From assembly GCA_017591395.1 (NCBI GenBank), contig WEDG01000794.1, forward strand, positions 1-64,000: DNA of 64,000 nucleotides, written 5' to 3'. This stretch comes from Schistocephalus solidus (taxonomy: Eukaryota; Platyhelminthes; Cestoda; Diphyllobothriidea; Diphyllobothriidae). The notes beneath the pieces were generated by a model. The model was not told the DNA's origin. It searched no databases and worked only from the letters and a program-made list of their open reading frames with translations. The translations under genes were made by a program, and so were the position numbers. This document shows positions 22,391 to 34,655 of this stretch, piece by piece. How positions within the stretch are numbered: the stretch's first letter is position 1; each line of letters starts with the position of its first letter.

Positions 22391-25300
22391 TCATCCTTCT
22401 CCATGGATATGCGTATATTTTTGTTTATTCTCAAAATAACAGCGTTAGATTTTCTTTAAGACTCATTTATATTCATCACCCACGAACTTTATTTTTCAAA
22501 TTTCCCCATTGCAGGGTCTGCATAAAATTCATCTCTAAAACAGGAGAAAATATAAATTTTAACATCACAAATACACACTGTCCGTATATTAGCATTTTTA
22601 TATTTTAATGTTAAAGTACAACGAGACTGTTTTTATTCCTTTAAAAATTAATTCCTTTTAGTCGTATTAATCGGATTTTTTTACTCCTTTAAACCACTGC
22701 TCATATTTGAAACTACTCAGTGGCCTTTAGTATTATGCTCTGATATCTACAAAACCACAAAAATTCCTATAATGAAAAATTTATTTGCATCATTTTGAGT
22801 CCACTCTAGGCTGCAGTTATATAAGCCATAACACATGTGTAACCTTTCTGGCATTGAGGCGAATTTCGACCTCTAGCGAATTAGTGTTCAATAGAAGATG
22901 AAGAAAGTCCTCCAATGTTTTTCATAATAACTTTAACAATCTGTGCATTCGAAAGTTTAGTGTAGCTGACTATCAGGGCTGGTGGAAGCAACTTAGGATG
23001 AGTTGTGTACGTTCTTGGAATTAAGGATTGCATAGACTCTCCGTAAAGGGGATTACAAAAGCTGATATGTGGGCGGAGGATATGCGTGGCGATGTAATGA
23101 GCCTTTGTCCTAGTGTCGGGCTCTATTAGCAAACAACTTCTTTCATTACTGGTCTGACTGGTTGCCCTCGTATGAAAGGCTGACATTTTGACTAACGCTC
23201 ATACTAATGTAAATGTGGCATATTTTCTGTCGCCTTCTCTGTCTCTAGTAGTGGACTTTTGCAGCACTTTGAATGCAAGGGCCAGTGCAAGCTTTGCCCG
23301 AAACCCCTCATCGTTCAGCCAATTTTCGGCTGTCAAAAGCTGCCAAGCACTGAGCGTTCTGAGGTTAATTGACAACGTGCAACTCGAATTCATTTTTTGC
23401 ATGCCACTTAGTACTTCCATATAGTCATATAGAAATGAAGCGCGACATGCCCTCAATATGTTCTCAACAGACCAGTGCATTGATAAGGGAACGGGTCGAG
23501 TAAAACATGGTACTGATGAGAGGCACCGATTAAACCTCATCATAAAACATCCAAGAGTTTTGGGAGTATGGGGGGTGTAATAAGTGGCAGTAAGTTAGTG
23601 AAGAGTCAAGATCAGGGGAGAGAGAGAAAAGGGGAGCGGAGACGTGCATTCAGTTAGTTTAACTATAAGCACCGTGAGCACGTAGCTTGCACGAAGTTCT
23701 TCTGCGCGCTGTGATTAGAGTAAAATATATACACCTAATACGTTCACTTTTAGAAAATAATTTGAACGTGAATAAGTCGTCATCATCAAAATACTGAGGT
23801 CAAACGTTATATAATACTTACAATGCTTAGTTTTATCTACTAGATCCACATGATAAGAGGAATATTTGGTAAAGAGGAAGTCACAGATAAGGCTGCTGCA
23901 CGCCTAGTGAATGTGGTATTCATGGGACATCGTTTTTATGTATCCACATGCCTATTTTTCGGCAATTTGACTTCTTTTCTGCGAATATTCCCATTTTAAA
24001 ATTTAAAAGTGAAGGCAGCGAACACGCGTTTTCGGTAATTCATCATCGGCCTGGTATACTTACATGAATAATGAAAACATGAAGTATTGACAGGGTTTGT
24101 AAGTGTCTTATGGTTCATAATGATCGTTTCTATGCCACGGCCTGGTCAGCTCGGCGGGTTGAGGTCACTGGGACTGGGGGAAAGGGTAGATAGGGTAGGA
24201 TGTGAGCAATGCTCGGGGGTAGAGTGCAGGGAATTAATATCACTGTCCAGTACGCGGGGCGAACGGACAGCGTATGGACACCACCTGAAGTGGTTGTCGA
24301 CTACGGAAGAGACCGCACCTGTTCGAGCGTCTTCTGACAGGACAAGGTTGGGTTTGTTAGTCATATGGCCACTGCTTCGGCTGTTGCTAGCACCAGTTGG
24401 CATAGGACTTTAGAAAATACGGCTGGTGTCCGGTAGACAACCTGAAAGGCTTCTTTGGAATCAACGCGGTGGTTAGTATTAAAAAAAGGAAAAAAATGAG
24501 GGCGTGTCCGGTTGTCGATGCATGAGTTGCGAATTGACAGTTTACATCATTTCTTCTGAAGCCATTTGTTTACCAACATAGTTGCTTTGTCTGTAAATGT
24601 GCCGATCGGATAAAGTAAGCTTTCGTTTTCTTTGCGTCTTTCGGTCTCAGCACATGATAAAATGGCTGCTCAGTTGCAAAAGTTCGCAAACTAATGACGA
24701 TTTTATGTAAGGCAAGATGCGACAGCTGTGAACAAGCTGTTGTTTTGACCACGAAAAATTGTTTCAAGTCGTGTTATTTCTAAGAATAAATACCCTGCAT
24801 AAACTTTCTGTTTGCCAATAGTTTAAGCTGATGAAGCTATTAAATGCTGCCTAACTTTTTCAAATCCTTTCCTTTCATACTTGATTAGGTCACTTCTCAA
24901 AAAATCGAAACCTTTTTTAAGCCTTTAACAAACGTTTCCCTTCCTTTCTTGTAATATCCAATTGTCTTTTTGGGAATCAAGTGAAGGGTTTTTCATCTTA
25001 TGATAAACTATCTTTGACAAAGAAAAAGCGTGCAAATAAATGTCATTGAAATTGCTGTGCCTTTGATCAAATTGATGCATTTACATGAATATCCAATTTT
25101 GTTTTCGGGAAGCATTAGCTGATATTAATTAATGGACTCTTTTTCATTGTAGCGACGATCTAGACACATAACATGCTTACCTTTTGACAAAGTACTAAAT
25201 TAAATGAATCGTATATAGAAAACAATGAGACTGTTTTAGTATTAGCAGACGCAGACTTACTCTCAAAATATAATTGAGTGTTGGATAGATTGGCGTTTAA

Positions 25301-26146
25301 AATTTGGCTAACTTTAAGGTACTTCGTGGACGTCCGAAGTATGTTTTGTGCCTTGAAGTTATAAAGTCTATTTTGAAATCATAATTTTCAAAAGGGCACC
25401 TTTATTCGTGTTTATGTTTCCCTACCAATTTTTGATACACTTATTTGACAAAACAAAATTAAAGGGCGTACAACGATTCTAGATATCCTATGAAATTGCC
25501 CGTTTCCTGGAGGTGACGATAGGAGAACCTAGGTTCCTGTTACCAGGTGTGGAATAATTTACATCTCAATATTTATTTCCTGTCACTTTATAAGTACTGC
25601 AAACTACACGAGGTACAACTTCCCAAAAACCACTTGTTGTACATCTCCAGTCATTTCAATTATTTGATCATGCTTTTGACCTTTGTAAGCGGTATGCTTT
25701 GACTTTTGTTTATTAATTTGTCCAAATTTATATCTACTGCAAAATTGTAACTATTACTACCAAAATTGTAACTTTCCTTTTGGTTATAACTTTTCGGAAA
25801 ACAACAACTTACTTCGGGCTGGAGATCAAATAGTTTGATAACTTATTTTCAAAAGGTCTCACTTCACAGGTGAGACATAAGATTGGGTTGAATGAATTCG
25901 CAACATAACTTGAGTGATCTTATGCGTTTGGAAGTGCAGTTAATTATACCTATTCAAGTTTATGTAATTTTCCTTCAATTTGACATACTGTTCTAGTGTT
26001 AGTTTCCCAAGCACAGGCTTTTATGACTTCAAAATATTCAAATGTATTATTGTGCGTAGGGCAACCTTAAAATCGATTGAAGAAATATATATTGAATACT
26101 GAGTATACTTATTTACTCCAAGTTAGATATTAATTTTAATGGAAAT
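22391..26146. other. Gene-poor interval
   Basis: No family was recognised. A less AT-rich patch at about 24130-24410 is open on both strands (108 codons plus, 85 codons minus) without motifs. The minus-strand frames at 22881-23543 are listed separately. The rest is AT-rich non-coding DNA. Confidence 0.5.
23199..23543 (-). CDS. Unidentified open frame, 114 codons
   Basis: The frame begins MMRFNRCLSSVP and contains a leucine/alanine-rich stretch (LRTLSAWQLLTAENWLNDEG). I do not recognise a family. A second minus-strand frame of 101 codons lies just downstream at 22881-23186 in a different phase, so the two could be pieces of a decayed or spliced gene. No splice sites joining them were convincing. 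It may equally be chance. Confidence 0.15.
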   Translation of the reverse strand: MMRFNRCLSSVPCFTRPVPLSMHWSVENILRACRASFLYDYMEVLSGMQKMNSSCTLSINLRTLSAWQLLTAENWLNDEGFRAKLALALAFKVLQKSTTRDREGDRKYATFTLV

Positions 26147-26261
26147 AAAAAAAGCTTAAAGTTCAAAACTGGAGTATCTACGCAACCCCTCGCCACTGTA
26201 CCCTTCAGCGGCAGAGTATGGGCGAAACACGTGTTTGAACTTATAGCTGGTACATGTGCTG
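26147..26261 (+). ncRNA. Hammerhead-ribozyme element, diverged copy 3
   Basis: The right core strand and stem III are kept: GGGCGAAACACGTGTT, with GAAA at 26224-26227. The left core reads CTGGAG, shorter than CUGANGA, so cleavage activity is doubtful. Next to the core, stem I is a perfect 7-base helix, AAGTTCA (26159-26165) with TGAACTT (26236-26242), and AGCT (26153-26156) can pair with AGCT (26245-26248). These bases differ from the CCCA/TGGG of the other copies but stay complementary. The conserved loop block aacccctcg and the distal agctggtac block tie it to the other two loci. Confidence 0.6.
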
Positions 26262-28082
26262 TCTGCATGGTAAATAATTCCGTAACTAATATAAGAAGAA
26301 AATCATTCCTTGTTCTTCTTTCAACATTTCGTTGACGGAGCTTTTGCGGTGTCCAAATGAAAAACACAATTACTGAACATGATGTATCTAGTGATAGGTT
26401 CGGAAATATACGAACGATTACTGCTCACTAGTAAATCCGCACAACTGAACGGACCAAAGTTTTGATTTAATAAAGAATGACATCAAGCGAATCGTAATAG
26501 CAACTATGCTAGGAATATCCAACAGTTAAAAAACTAGAACGCATCGCAAACGTCAACAATCGTTGTAACTGACCAAACTTACGTTTAAGGTGTACGGAAA
26601 AGTTTTTCGTGCAAATAACCGAGTTAAGAGAACAGCGCCAGTAGAATACCGTTTAAAAGTAGTTTACTAGTGACATTTGAATTTCAATAGCCTACAAGAA
26701 TAAGTGTAATTTTTAAGAAAACGGCTAGCCAATAGCCTGCAGTTTTATTTTAGTTTAAGTTTTAATTCCAACACGGTTTCATGATAATTAGCTGTATTTT
26801 TTACGTTTTTGAATCGTGATAATTGTGGTGGACTAAGTCCAACAGGCAAATGTTTTATAGATGTTAAAGTTGTTAACGTGCGATGAGTTTCAGATTGTCC
26901 TTGAAAAAGTGTTGTGTGCCTCACGCTTTTCCAGTGTTTTACGTCTATTGCCTATAAATGTGGATTTTTATTTTATGGGCTTATAAAAACTTTTCTTAAA
27001 ATCTTTTACCGATTTATTGTTTTCTTGAACAGTCCGTCTAATGCAGATAATCATTTGGGACATATTTTTGGACCCACTGAAACGTGACACCTCATCGACG
27101 AGAAACAATAAACGCCTACAACTACATGCGCGTTTTTCGCTGCCAACTGAGTCTAGAAAGCCCCGTCGGATCAGCTTTCCTCTCTGGAGGTTCCTGTCTT
27201 CTTCCTGTTCACAAACACTTATTTGTCATATCAATAGTGCCTAACCATCTGATGAACTGAAATGCGGGGTGATCTTAACATGTATCTATACGCCAGGCAC
27301 CCTCCTTTTCTGCTTTGAACTGATACTTTTAATTGAAATTTTAAACTTCATCACCGACTTGACTGAACTGTTTAAAATTCTTATTGGTTTTCGATTTCTA
27401 AGTCGCGAACTGGTAACAATATTGTTTTGCCGACAGGCGTTGGCGGCCCGTCATCATCCCTCTTGCATGTTTGACTAGTTAGGAGGACAGTTTACTCTAT
27501 TTTCTGCATTACTTTGTCTGGTGACCCTTCAGCAGTTTTTCTGAGCAAATCCTAGTAATGACCGCGGCATCCGTGTTTACGAGAGAGGCGCTTGCTCCAG
27601 TGCAGTTGTGAATCTGCTCGTTGATCGATGGAAACTTTGATCCATTGTGAATCACTCAACAGAACCCGGGAGAATTCAACCGGTCCAAAAGGAAATCTTG
27701 CACGATATTGCAGGTTGGTTCTATACTCAGGTTCCAAAGTTTACTCCAGTCTTAACCCAATCAATAAAATTAACCCTCTAGCGATACCCATAGCCCCAAA
27801 ACTAAGACTAAGCAGCCTTAGAACTAAAAGCAACGGGGTTTGTATTCTCTTGTCCAACCAAAGAAGTCAGCTACCTGATGAACTACCGGTCTTGTATTTC
27901 CTACATTCCATTTGCGTCCTCTTTATTCTTACAAATGTTACATACAGTTCAGAAAAAATGAGATGCAAATTATCCCAGACAGTATCGTTGGGCCATATTT
28001 TACCTTTGTCTATCAAAGCAGAATAATTTATCTGCACCATAGGAACCTTACTACTGCATTTATTGAGACTTTTGCTACACTT
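26262..28082. other. Gene-poor interval
   Basis: No recognised gene. A 132-codon frame at 27628-28026 begins METLIHCESLNRT and lacks any family signal. Short frames at 27041 and 27269 are equally unremarkable. Confidence 0.5.
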
Positions 28083-29785
28083 CATAATCATCGGTCACTA
28101 GTTCATTAACTCGTTAGCAGTATTGTTCCTTACAAAGAGCAGTTGATTCTTCATAACATCAATTATAAATGTTACTTCTTGTTAATATAATAAGTTGCTA
28201 ATTTTTTCTGCGTGTACTTGTCCGCTGATCCACAGGCAGACCTCACAAACATTTATATAATTTTATATAAATACTCCGCACAGTATCTAAAATCAATACG
28301 AAAATTCCAGCCAGCGCTGCGTCTGTACGGTGAAGCTGCGTACTCTTTACATGTGTAAGTTAATTTGTCGATCGAAAGAATGCTTCTTGCATTTTTAATC
28401 AGTCAATAGAAACTGGAAGAAGTCAGCTACCTGGAGGACCTGTTTGTTATAATTGTCCGGCTTTATTTTTGCCTTCTTTCCTCCCTGGTTTCCCGGTGAT
28501 ACTTCATATTAACAGCTGTTGATCAGTCAGCTACAGTCGGGAAGTGGTTTTCGGAGGCATAGTCTTACGCTCGCCTTCCGTGTTCCCAACCCTATGATCG
28601 TGTTTGTAAATGGGTTCAAATGTTCAATAAAGCGGAAACATACAGACCATCGGCCGAACCATCACATGGACAAGCGTACAAGCACGGATCAGTAACACGC
28701 ATTTAGGTGTTGGTCGTCATTATTCAATAATTTAAGTAGGCACCAGTATAGCTCGACGTTTTCCTTGTATCGTGTGAGTGAGTGCTTCCTGAACTGGGTC
28801 AAATCGGGTAACTTGTCATCCAGAAGGGCAAAAATGCTTGACGCCATTAATCTGCTGACAATGTTACGTTATCATTTTTACCTTAACCTTACTGAGGGGA
28901 ATCAAGTATTTCTCCCGGTAAACGCCAGAATGTGCATATAAATTATACCCGAGCGCAGTATTCTGTTGAAATCCGAGTGATGACGGGCACGTTCAGTTGG
29001 CGAATCAGAATTCCCCTATTTTTGTTATTTTACGGCCAATAAATGTCCTTTATCACTGACTTTTAAATTCAGTGTTAATTTGAGGCGTTTCTGCCTCTGT
29101 TTTTTGCAATGCAACATGCTAGGCAAATTAAGCACCCAGATGGCTAAAACTCTTTCAATTTTTTTAATTTGTAAAAGCACCCACATCACTACTAGCCGTG
29201 TTCTATAAGGGCCTGGGGGAAGCCTTGCGAAATCCCTTAGCATCTTACGGTAAAAGTGATCCTTGTTTTAAATTTAAGCAAGTTTTGTGCGAGTTCAAAC
29301 GTGTACGCGCATGCAATCAAGCAGTTATGTTTTCAATACTTTATGTCCTCGGGAACAATAATTCTTTCCCTACAACTATTCTGTTCACCGATTCGGCAGA
29401 TAGTCCCCACTTTATCCCACTTGAAAGCTGTCTGCAGGATATAGTTACAAATAAACAACTCTTGTTAAATAGGGAATTGAATTTATAGAGACGAGTAGTA
29501 TCAGAACCCAATATATTTTTAGTTACCATTGAGGAGCACATCGCAGATGCTCCTTATGGATGGCCAGCCATGCGATGGTACAAGGACCAACATCGTCCAA
29601 CTAACTATAAAAGTTAAACGCAAACTTTCTGTCGTCATATCCTGTTAAGCTTCGACTCGTCATTGCTTTTACTTGCTTATGCTCCTCTTTGTTGATGTCT
29701 CTTTTGGACCTAAAACTTGTATGACGAAAGTCTCTGTACCGTTTATTGGCACTGATAGTAAATTTTTACATATAAACATATATAT
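28083..29785 (+). repeat. 1.65-kb duplicated segment, copy 2
   Basis: This is the direct-orientation partner of 18773-20425. It keeps the same order of landmarks, carries about 40 extra bases near 29082-29122 and loses the frame of the APYGWP block by a short deletion (...NYKS then stop, near 29610). Neither the left nor the right edge shows a terminal repeat or an obvious target duplication. Confidence 0.85.
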
Positions 29786-31424
29786 TGCACGGGAAAGCAC
29801 CCTGCTGCAGTTAGTTAGTAATATGTTTTTTTCCATCCATAGCAATGGAGATGAGACCAAGCGCTTATTTACCGGGTTATCAGCAAGGTCTACTACTTTT
29901 TCTTTTTAGCGACGCACTTGCGCTCCTAGATGACAAGCAGGATTTTGCACTGTGTGGTAGACTAAGTGCAGCTGTCTCCCAGATGCTAAAACAATGATAA
30001 GCCTGATTATCCACGCCACCAACGTAGACCACACGCCAGGCTTACTGAGCTTGTTGTAGGTGCCTTACATTCAAACGCGTACTCCGTTTTATAAAAACAG
30101 GTTGGTTTTGTTCCCTTTAAGATAGCTTCGAAGACTTGTATCCGCTGTTATATGCATTCAACCATAAAAAACTATAAATTTGTCCAGTTTTTATTTTAGG
30201 TACGCAGACGAAAGACCGGCTGGATGCAGCTGAGCAATCGGGAATTGATTAGCAAATTCCATGCCGTGACTCTTCTTGTCAATAGGGAAGCCAAACGATA
30301 CGACAACTCCGTGTGCGGGCGTAGGTGGATAATCTCTAAATATATTTTTTTCATAGGAAACCGCCTTGAGTCATTCCGCCAGTCCCATACATTTTCATTA
30401 TTAGCATCAAAGAAGGAGCGCAGAGCGCATATTTACTAGTTGCCTGGCTGGGCATATAGCCTTTAGATATCAAGCCATGCACCTGTGTTTCCAGATGCAT
30501 ATTCTGTTCTTGTACTGTCTGCGGTAGCCTATATGCAGCATTCTTGTAGATGGGAAAATACTGATAAGCACGAAAATGTGCAGTGGCCTTAATGCAACGC
30601 AACCTCCGGAAAAAAGTTAAGCACAATCAATTAACCGTTCGTCGGAGTGGTGGCTACTAGTTGTCATGAGAACGCCTTCCATATATACTCGTTTGTCTTA
30701 AGAAAACTGTTGATTCCTAATGAACGAACTATTACTTGCAATACTTATTTTGCGTTTTCATTTAGCTGGAGGCAGTATACTGTTGTTTTGGTGTTTTAGT
30801 GGATGCCGTCGCGCTGGGTTCAGATTAAGTAGTGATTTTTCGTTAATTTAGGCAGATCATATATGTGAGGTGACCTAGTGTAATGGTCCAGCGAGCTTTA
30901 AAACTATTGGTGTTTGAATATGCTTCCATCGTTATGAAAGTATTTCAGATGGAGGTGACAAACTGTGGTTTTTTTAAGTATAGGGCCTACCTCATATTTG
31001 TTGAGTAGGATTAAAATGCAGGATCAACTTAATTACATTTTGATCTAATTTTCACCTAAATTTATCTGTATGATAGAGTAAAAATGACATCCCAGAAGGA
31101 TTTGCTGTGGTGCATTAATCAGCCTACTTCCTCCGACATTCCACATTTGTTAAAAATGTTTAGCATTGTAATTGCAGGTGCATAAAGTTTCAGGTACCTG
31201 CATCATAGGTAAGATTCCGAAGGTCTTGGATGCTTGATAGGCACATAGTTCTAAGAGCCTTTGATAAAACGTATCTGACATGACCTTAGAAATTTCCCTT
31301 CACACCAAGGCTTCTTGGTTATTCTGCCCTATTCTTGATTAAGTAAAAAAACGACATTTGAGTTGCTGCGGTATTCAATAAAAATTTGGTGACCTCGTAT
31401 GTTTACTCACAGCAGGTAAAAAAC
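29786..31424. other. Gene-poor interval downstream of the TNFAIP8-like gene
   Basis: No gene was recognised. Frames of 71 codons (30224, plus) and 91 codons (30351-30626, minus) have no motifs. The 3' UTR of the minus-strand gene ending at 31425 must lie at the right edge; no clear AATAAA on the minus strand was seen in the first 200 bases. Confidence 0.5.
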
Positions 31425-32051
31425 TTAAAACTGTCCACGATCTATGAGATCTTGAAGGTCTGTCACGAGAAGATTAGACAGTGCTTGATACGGTGGATGT
31501 TTTGAGAGGAGGGCTGTTAGGAATTCGGTGGAACTGAAGAACTCAGCCAGTGACTGGATTGTCCTGATGTTCTTTGGAGTGAGATGTCCTTTGAGGACCT
31601 CTTGACTTAACCTTCCAACTTCTTGCATAAGTTTGTGCAGTTCTTTAATTGTCTCCGCTTTTTGTGCTTCATACGAAATGTGGCTGGTGTATTTAATGAA
31701 AAGAGATGCTGCAGACCTTAGCAGGTCTCGGCATTCCCACATGCTCTCCTCTTCTCGGCTAGAAAGAAATCCATTCATGTGCAGGATCGCAAATTTAATG
31801 CTGATTTTAATAAACTGTCTCATCTTCCTTTCCGCTTCCTTTTCAGAAGCCAGGAAATGATGCGTAATCTTGTGCAGACTCTCCAGCATTTGTAGGGACA
31901 CGTCATCCATAAACAGCTTTTTCGTCTGGTTGGGAAAACTGCACGCTAATTTCTTCTGGGCTTGCAGGGTGATGTTTCGTGGGTTGAAAGATTTTGACTT
32001 CTCCTTCGATCGTCCAGATGATCCTGTCGCCGGTGTCGTTAATTCATCCAT
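31425..32051 (-). CDS. TNFAIP8/TIPE-family protein
   Basis: The protein is of the TNFAIP8 (TIPE) family, small cytosolic all-helical proteins with a hydrophobic lipid-binding cavity that act in phosphoinositide signalling, cell death and inflammation control in animals. From the Met at 32051 (MDELTTPATG) it is about 208 residues, close to the usual 190-200. Family hallmarks in order are FNPRNITLQAQKKL, DDVSLQMLESLHKIT, EAERKMRQFIKISIKFAIL, a helix around LLRSAASLFIKY, RLSQEVLKGHLTPKNI and FFSSTEFLTALL. The frame is open for 21 more codons upstream (to 32114), but those residues are not family-like, so I chose the Met at 32051. The whole domain is in one exon. Any upstream non-coding or short coding exon was not identified. 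There are no frameshifts or stops, unlike the retroelements nearby, so it is probably a working host gene. Confidence 0.88.
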   Translation of the reverse strand: MDELTTPATGSSGRSKEKSKSFNPRNITLQAQKKLACSFPNQTKKLFMDDVSLQMLESLHKITHHFLASEKEAERKMRQFIKISIKFAILHMNGFLSSREEESMWECRDLLRSAASLFIKYTSHISYEAQKAETIKELHKLMQEVGRLSQEVLKGHLTPKNIRTIQSLAEFFSSTEFLTALLSKHPPYQALSNLLVTDLQDLIDRGQF

Positions 32052-33679
32052 AATAGTCCAAATCCACGACGAAGTGTGTGAACGCACGCTTCCACGTTTG
32101 TAACCCATGTGCACGTAGTGATGCGTGCGTTCTCCCGTAGCTCTGTAACTTCATTCGTCAGCCAAATAAACTCATCTTCTATTTCTAACCAATCAGTTGA
32201 AAGCACCAGATTGTTGGTTGCCTGGTGGTGAGTCGGTTTCTGGCTGCCAAGCTTGACGTGTTTGTTTTCCACCTTTTGAGCCATGCCTGTGACGGCAAGT
32301 GTGGAATTTCAATGGGACAGGTACGCATAGGATGGTGTTCAAACGATCGAATGCACAAGCACACAAACGCGGGTAGTCGCCACGTGGCAAGCTGTTTAGC
32401 GTCCTCAGCATAAACTTGGAATAACTCTGGAGCGAATCAATTTTTCTCTTTTCGTTCTAGTATTTGTTGATGGTATGACCACTTTGAGGAATAGCAGTGT
32501 TACGAAAAAGAGAGCAGTCACTCCAGTAAGGAGTGAATTAGCATAATCATAGCCCAATTTTATTAGGGAAAATTTGCGGTGAGAAAACGGTCTCGTCTTC
32601 GATAACTTTTTTGAAAGCCACCCTAAAATTATTTTCAAAGATAGTTAGAGCTGAGCCAAGTTTAGGATCAGAAACGCGGTCAAAGTGCGCTTAAAGACAG
32701 TTGCAATCGCATGTGATTTCTGTTCGGTAGCAGTTTCATCAATATATGGGGTGTTATGAGGCACTAACCTTTGTCCACAGACAGTGTTTTTTTAAGGAAA
32801 ACGCAGATATATCATTTTTTATTGTGTATAATGTTTGGTTGGATGCCATAGCCTCATAATGGCCTACTCATCCAAAATGTGGTCAGAAATACCTACCATT
32901 ACTTTGTACAACACAGGAAGTCTCTTCCGTCACTTGAGGAGTGAGGAACGTATTGATGTTTGATAACGGTTGAGCACAACCCCCGATGCCTTTTAATAAG
33001 TCTACGACTTACTAATAATCTTTAAAAGTTGCGAATTAGCCATCTGCGTCCCCCTTTTTTCCACAAACTGTGGTTCCTGCCTTCGAAAAAGCGGGTAAGA
33101 GAAATATAGGTAGATGCGTCAATCGCTCGAATGGGAACTCCAGCCGCGTGGAGAATCATATTCACACTCCGGAAAATATCCTTCCGATTTCCAAACACTG
33201 CTTATGAAATCGCGGACTCAGTACCAGCTGTTGTCTGTCTCATCACAGCACTTGGGATCGCGGTCGCACTCAGCCGAGGAGCATCCGTCCTTTGTCCATT
33301 GACAAGGCCAAAGAGTATCCTTCTATCATGAGAAACTTCTGGATTAGGTTTGGATGTTGGATTTGTTGCGAATAGGTCAACTATATGAAAATAATAAGCA
33401 GATGAATTCGGAAAAGTACTGCGGAACCTCGTGGTGGGAGGGCAAAGGAATTGCGTTGGCTCTCAAGTTCCAGTTCGCCCAACAATACTATACTGCACAT
33501 TCGAGCTCCACCCTCAGGCGCCTGATGCGTAAATCAACGTCATGTCGTTTCCCCTCCAAAATTTACAACCCTAGGACTTTGTCTGGACAGATTGGTTACT
33601 CATGCGGAACAACATGCAAGATTCAAATGGTCATGTATGAATCACGCCAATTATCAATAACGGTGCCAACTCGGACCGT
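32052..33679. other. Interval upstream of the TNFAIP8-like gene
   Basis: It should contain the promoter and 5' UTR of the minus-strand gene, but no specific element could be assigned. A minus-strand frame at 32039-32284 includes LVLSTDWLEIEDEFIWLTNE, overlapping the gene start in another phase, and is possibly a 5' exon or chance. A 66-codon frame at 33131 has a hydrophobic stretch (AVVCLITALGIAVAL) but no recognised family. Confidence 0.4.
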
Positions 33680-34655
33680 GCACTCAGTCTTGTGTGTGGG
33701 AGTCAGACGGTGATGGCTCCTTCTTGCTCCCTGGTTTTGGTAATCATGATATGAGTGTCAAAGGGGCCAGGTCGTGCTGTGGCGTGCGAAGACGGGTACG
33801 CCAGCTTTGTCAATCAATGTGCCCACTCTTGCATTATACAACTGACCGGCTCAGACGATGGCCTGATATTGGAGGTGGAAGAAACAGATTGGGGTGGATG
33901 GCTCAGTGCATTTTGCTCCCCATAACAAAATCGGACGCGCTTGAAGCTATCATGGTGCGCTAAAATCCATGGCTTGGAAAGCTGCCAGTTGACGGGATAA
34001 CTCTGTCCCCCGAACGGAGAGCCTGACTACAGTGACTCCTTCTCAATGTGGTCTTTATGGCATTTCCACTCGGTTAAGCTCCGAGCAATCCCCTTTTTCT
34101 TTTGTCTTTGTTTGTGGTGGACCACAGTACGTAGGCCTGCACCCTCTCCCTCTCCCACTACCAGTCTACTTGACTCTGTCTAGACACCGAGCCCAGGTGG
34201 GGCAGTGGAACAGAGAGGGAGATAGATGTCTCGTTAGTCTGTTTTCACTATAATCCAGCGCAAGTCACTGTCCCTTCACCACCATGCTGTAGGGCACATG
34301 GTGGACATCGTCGAAACTACGACGGTTGAACTGTTGTGCGTGGGGGTGGACGTCTGGTGGTCTCTGAGTCAGGCTGCAATGGCTTTTCTTAATATGGCCT
34401 CTGTGGTACGCCCACTCCATGGGATCCAATCTAGGGTTGACCTCACGCCTAGGGCGGCTCTGGCTGCGCCAGCCAACTCCGCTCTCTCCCGCCTCCGGTC
34501 TCCTTGTATTGATCATGACACTGGGCTCAGGTGGGGGAGAAGGAGGGAAATTCGTTAGCTGCAGCGCCAGTCTTTTACCACGCGCATGTCAGCACCTCTC
34601 TGCCACTTTTCTGTAGTGCACACGGTGAACCTGATCGAACTCGACTGTCGAACTG
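33680..34655 (+). repeat. LINE 3' UTR (repeat family A), copy at 33.7 kb
   Basis: The copy starts near the ggagtcagacggtgatggct block and ends at tgtcgaactgtc (about 34655). It holds two sub-repeats of about 330-390 bases, each ending in an acgacggttgaactg-type block (34320-34336 and 34643-34655). The ccatggcttggaaagctgcc block is near 33966. No coding part is attached, so it is a strongly 5'-truncated insertion or a non-autonomous derivative. No poly(A) or short tandem tail follows the end. Confidence 0.8.

Noticed and set aside
32225..32413. Short frames on both strands upstream of the TNFAIP8-like gene.
   Set aside because: No family signal and no convincing splice sites link them to the gene.
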